Assembly (NCBI GenBank): GCA_014845975.1
Contig: RKAN01000041.1
Span: 1-7,987 of the forward strand
Length of the DNA: 7,987 nucleotides
Direction of reading: 5' to 3'
From: a bacterium
GTDB taxonomy: Bacteria; Bacillota_I; Bacilli_A; RF39; UBA660
The position numbers and the translations under genes are program-made. Shown piece after piece: positions 5,944 to 7,987 of the stretch (position 1 is the first letter of the stretch; the number at the start of each line of letters is the position of its first letter). The notes beneath the pieces were generated by a model, which searched no databases, was not told where the DNA came from, and was given only the letters and a program-made list of their open reading frames with translations.

Positions 5944-7987
5944 TGAAACTAAGCAAGAAATTTTTAAGTGATTATATTGATATTTCTGATGTGAAATATT
6001 CTGATTTAGCTGAAAAAATGGTTTTTGCTGGAAATGAATATGAAAGCATTACCAAACTTTGTGATGCAAAAGGATTAGTAATTGGTAAAGTTTTAGAATG
6101 TGTAGATCATCCAGATTCTGATCATTTACATATCTGTCAAGTAGACATTGGAGATAGTGTCAAACAAATTGTGTGTGGTGCTCCAAATGTTAGAGCTGAT
6201 ATTTTAGTAATTGTTGCAAAAGAAGGCGCTACATTACCTGGTGGAATTACAATTAAAAAAACAACTCTTGCAGGAACTCCTTCTGAAGGAATGATTTGTT
6301 CCTTAGCTGAGTTAGGATTGGAATCAAAATATTTAAAAGAAGAAGATAAAGAAGGAATTCATATTTTAGAGTCAGATGCAATTGTTGGAGAAGACCCTTT
6401 AAAATACTTAGAATTTGATGATGAAATTATTGATTTTGAATTAACAGCTAATCGAGCAGATTTATTAAGTGTAATAGGGATGGCTTATGAAGTAGGAGCA
6501 ATTTACAATAAAAAAATCAAATTACCAGAATTCGATTTAAAAGAAATTCCTAATAATATCAACGATTCTTATCAATTAGAAGTAAGTACAAAAAATTGTT
6601 CTATCTATTTAGGAAAATTAGTAAAAAATGTAAAAATTGAGGAAAGTCCTAAATTTATTAAGGCTAGATTAATGGCTAGTGGAATTCGTCCAATTAACAA
6701 TGTTGTAGATATTAGTAATTATGTTATGCTTGAATATGGACAACCACTTCATTTCTTTGATGCTGATAAATTAGGAAATAAGGTAATTGTAAGAGATGCA
6801 TATAATTCAGAAAAACTAGTTACTTTAGATGGAGTAGAGAGAACTTTAAATTCGAATGATGTTGTAATATCTAATGAAGATGGCGCTGTTGCCTTAGCCG
6901 GTGTAATGGGTGGATTAACGACAGAAGTAGAAAATGATACTATAAATATTTTTGTAGAATCTGCTATTTTTAATCCAATTAATATTCGTTATACTTCTAA
7001 GAATATTTTAAGAAGTGAAGCAAGCAGTAGATACGAAAAAGGAATTGATCCTAATGGTACAGAAAATGCTTTAAAAAGAGCATGTTATTTATTAAGCAAA
7101 TATGCTTCTGGAGAAGTAACAGAAGGAATTTTAACATTTGATCAAGCCTCTAAAGAAAGTAAAAAAATAGAAATATCTTTAGAAAAAATTAATTCAGTTT
7201 TAGGCTATCAATTAACTGCTGATGAAGTAAAAACTACTCTGGCAAAACTAGAATTTGCTTATAATGAGGAAAATGAAAATTTTTCAGTATATGTTCCTAC
7301 AAGAAGATTAGATGTTAATATTAAAGAAGATTTAATTGAAGAAATTGGAAGAATTTATGGATATGATCATATGAAAGGAATTTTACCTAATCTACAAACA
7401 AAAATGGGAAAAAGATCTCCTCGAGCAAATATGATTCGTGAAATTAGAAATCGTCTTATTTCTCTAGGCCTTAATCAAGTAGTAACATATTCTCTTACTA
7501 GTACGGAAAATAATCAAATGTTTTTAAGTGAGGAAAGTGGTACTGTTTCTGTTTTAGATCCAATGAGTGAAGATAAAAAAGAAATGAGAAAATCTATTAT
7601 TCCATCATTATTAAATGTGTATGATTATAATGCTTCTAGAAATATAAAAAATATTCATATCTTTGAAACAGGTTCTGTTTATTATAAAAGAGAAAACTAT
7701 ACAGAAGAAAGTAAAGTAGCAGGTTTACTTTCTGGAGAATATTTAACAAATTTATGGCAAGGAAATATCATTAAAGTAGATTTTTATCTTTTAAAAGGAA
7801 TCGTTGAAAATTTATTAATTTATTTAGGATATAATAATCGTTATAGTTTTGGAGAAGAAACTTTAAAAGAATATCATCCAGGTATTTCTTGCTCTATTAA
7901 AATTGATAACGAAATTATTGGTTATATGGGACATATTCATCCAAGTATCACTAGTAAAGATCTTTATGTTTTTGAATTTTCAGTAGA
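5943..7987 (+). CDS. pheT: Phenylalanine--tRNA ligase beta subunit (3' end outside window)
   Basis: ATG 5943 overlaps the last base of the pheS stop, and GGAAG at 5929-5933 is its ribosome binding site. The frame stays open to the right edge: 681 full codons of an expected 790-800. The visible domains are the short B1 start (about 1-40); an OB-fold tRNA-binding domain (about 40-155, with GLVIGKVLECVDHPDSDHL and the GMICS-AELGL segment); the B3/B4 editing module (about 210-380, with IRPINNVVDISNYVMLE, GQPLHFFD, ALAGVMGG and FVESAIFNP), which hydrolyses Tyr-tRNA-Phe; the B5 domain (about 409-475, ending EEIGRIYGYD); and most of the catalytic-like B6-B7 region. The C-terminal FDX-ACB anticodon-binding domain should lie in the missing 110-120 residues. 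No internal stop or frameshift is seen. The canonical LHAFD reads LHFFD here. The whole heterotetramer depends on this gene and on pheS, both under the T-box at 3934-4147. Confidence 0.96.
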   Translation, partial: MKLSKKFLSDYIDISDVKYSDLAEKMVFAGNEYESITKLCDAKGLVIGKVLECVDHPDSDHLHICQVDIGDSVKQIVCGAPNVRADILVIVAKEGATLPGGITIKKTTLAGTPSEGMICSLAELGLESKYLKEEDKEGIHILESDAIVGEDPLKYLEFDDEIIDFELTANRADLLSVIGMAYEVGAIYNKKIKLPEFDLKEIPNNINDSYQLEVSTKNCSIYLGKLVKNVKIEESPKFIKARLMASGIRPINNVVDISNYVMLEYGQPLHFFDADKLGNKVIVRDAYNSEKLVTLDGVERTLNSNDVVISNEDGAVALAGVMGGLTTEVENDTINIFVESAIFNPINIRYTSKNILRSEASSRYEKGIDPNGTENALKRACYLLSKYASGEVTEGILTFDQASKESKKIEISLEKINSVLGYQLTADEVKTTLAKLEFAYNEENENFSVYVPTRRLDVNIKEDLIEEIGRIYGYDHMKGILPNLQTKMGKRSPRANMIREIRNRLISLGLNQVVTYSLTSTENNQMFLSEESGTVSVLDPMSEDKKEMRKSIIPSLLNVYDYNASRNIKNIHIFETGSVYYKRENYTEESKVAGLLSGEYLTNLWQGNIIKVDFYLLKGIVENLLIYLGYNNRYSFGEETLKEYHPGISCSIKIDNEIIGYMGHIHPSITSKDLYVFEFSV

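Overview
The window is AT-rich and codes tightly on the + strand. It reads as chromosome of a low-GC Bacillota, probably a host-associated member of the class Bacilli. The evidence is a Cse60-type sporulation protein, a ClpC-type Clp ATPase, a T-box riboswitch ahead of pheS-pheT, and strong Shine-Dalgarno sites of the AGGAGG type on several genes. Every tryptophan I checked is TGG, so translation looks standard (table 11) rather than mycoplasma-type. No TGA stop codon is used by the six complete 3' ends, which all end in TAA or TAG.

Layout, left to right. (1) 1-591: the 3' end of a phage-tail-fibre-like gene that runs off the left edge, probably the last gene of a prophage or prophage remnant. 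(2) 631-1263: a YgjP-like zinc metallopeptidase-fold protein with no Shine-Dalgarno site and a promoter-like -10 box only 7 nt before its ATG. (3) 1270-1300: an almost purely A/T 12-bp perfect inverted repeat, followed by cse60 (1304-1471) and its own hairpin terminator. (4) 1569-3872: clpC, standing alone without ctsR-mcsA-mcsB, with a GTG start, a strong ribosome binding site and a -10 region identical to the sigma-E type CATACAAT. (5) About 3899-4147: an extended -10 promoter and a T-box leader with UUC (Phe) specifier, ending in a terminator hairpin. (6) 4161-7987: the T-box-controlled operon alpha/beta hydrolase - pheS - pheT. pheT is cut by the right edge.

How the parts work together. 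The T-box should sense uncharged tRNA-Phe and allow read-through into the phenylalanyl-tRNA synthetase genes. The unusual point is that the first gene under that control is a small serine hydrolase, tightly coupled to pheS because the hydrolase stop codon overlaps the pheS ribosome binding site. The cse60-clpC stretch hints at sporulation-linked transcription, but this rests on short motifs only. I do not see a clearly new multi-gene system. The most unusual features are the hydrolase inside the Phe T-box operon and the possibly leaderless starts of two genes.
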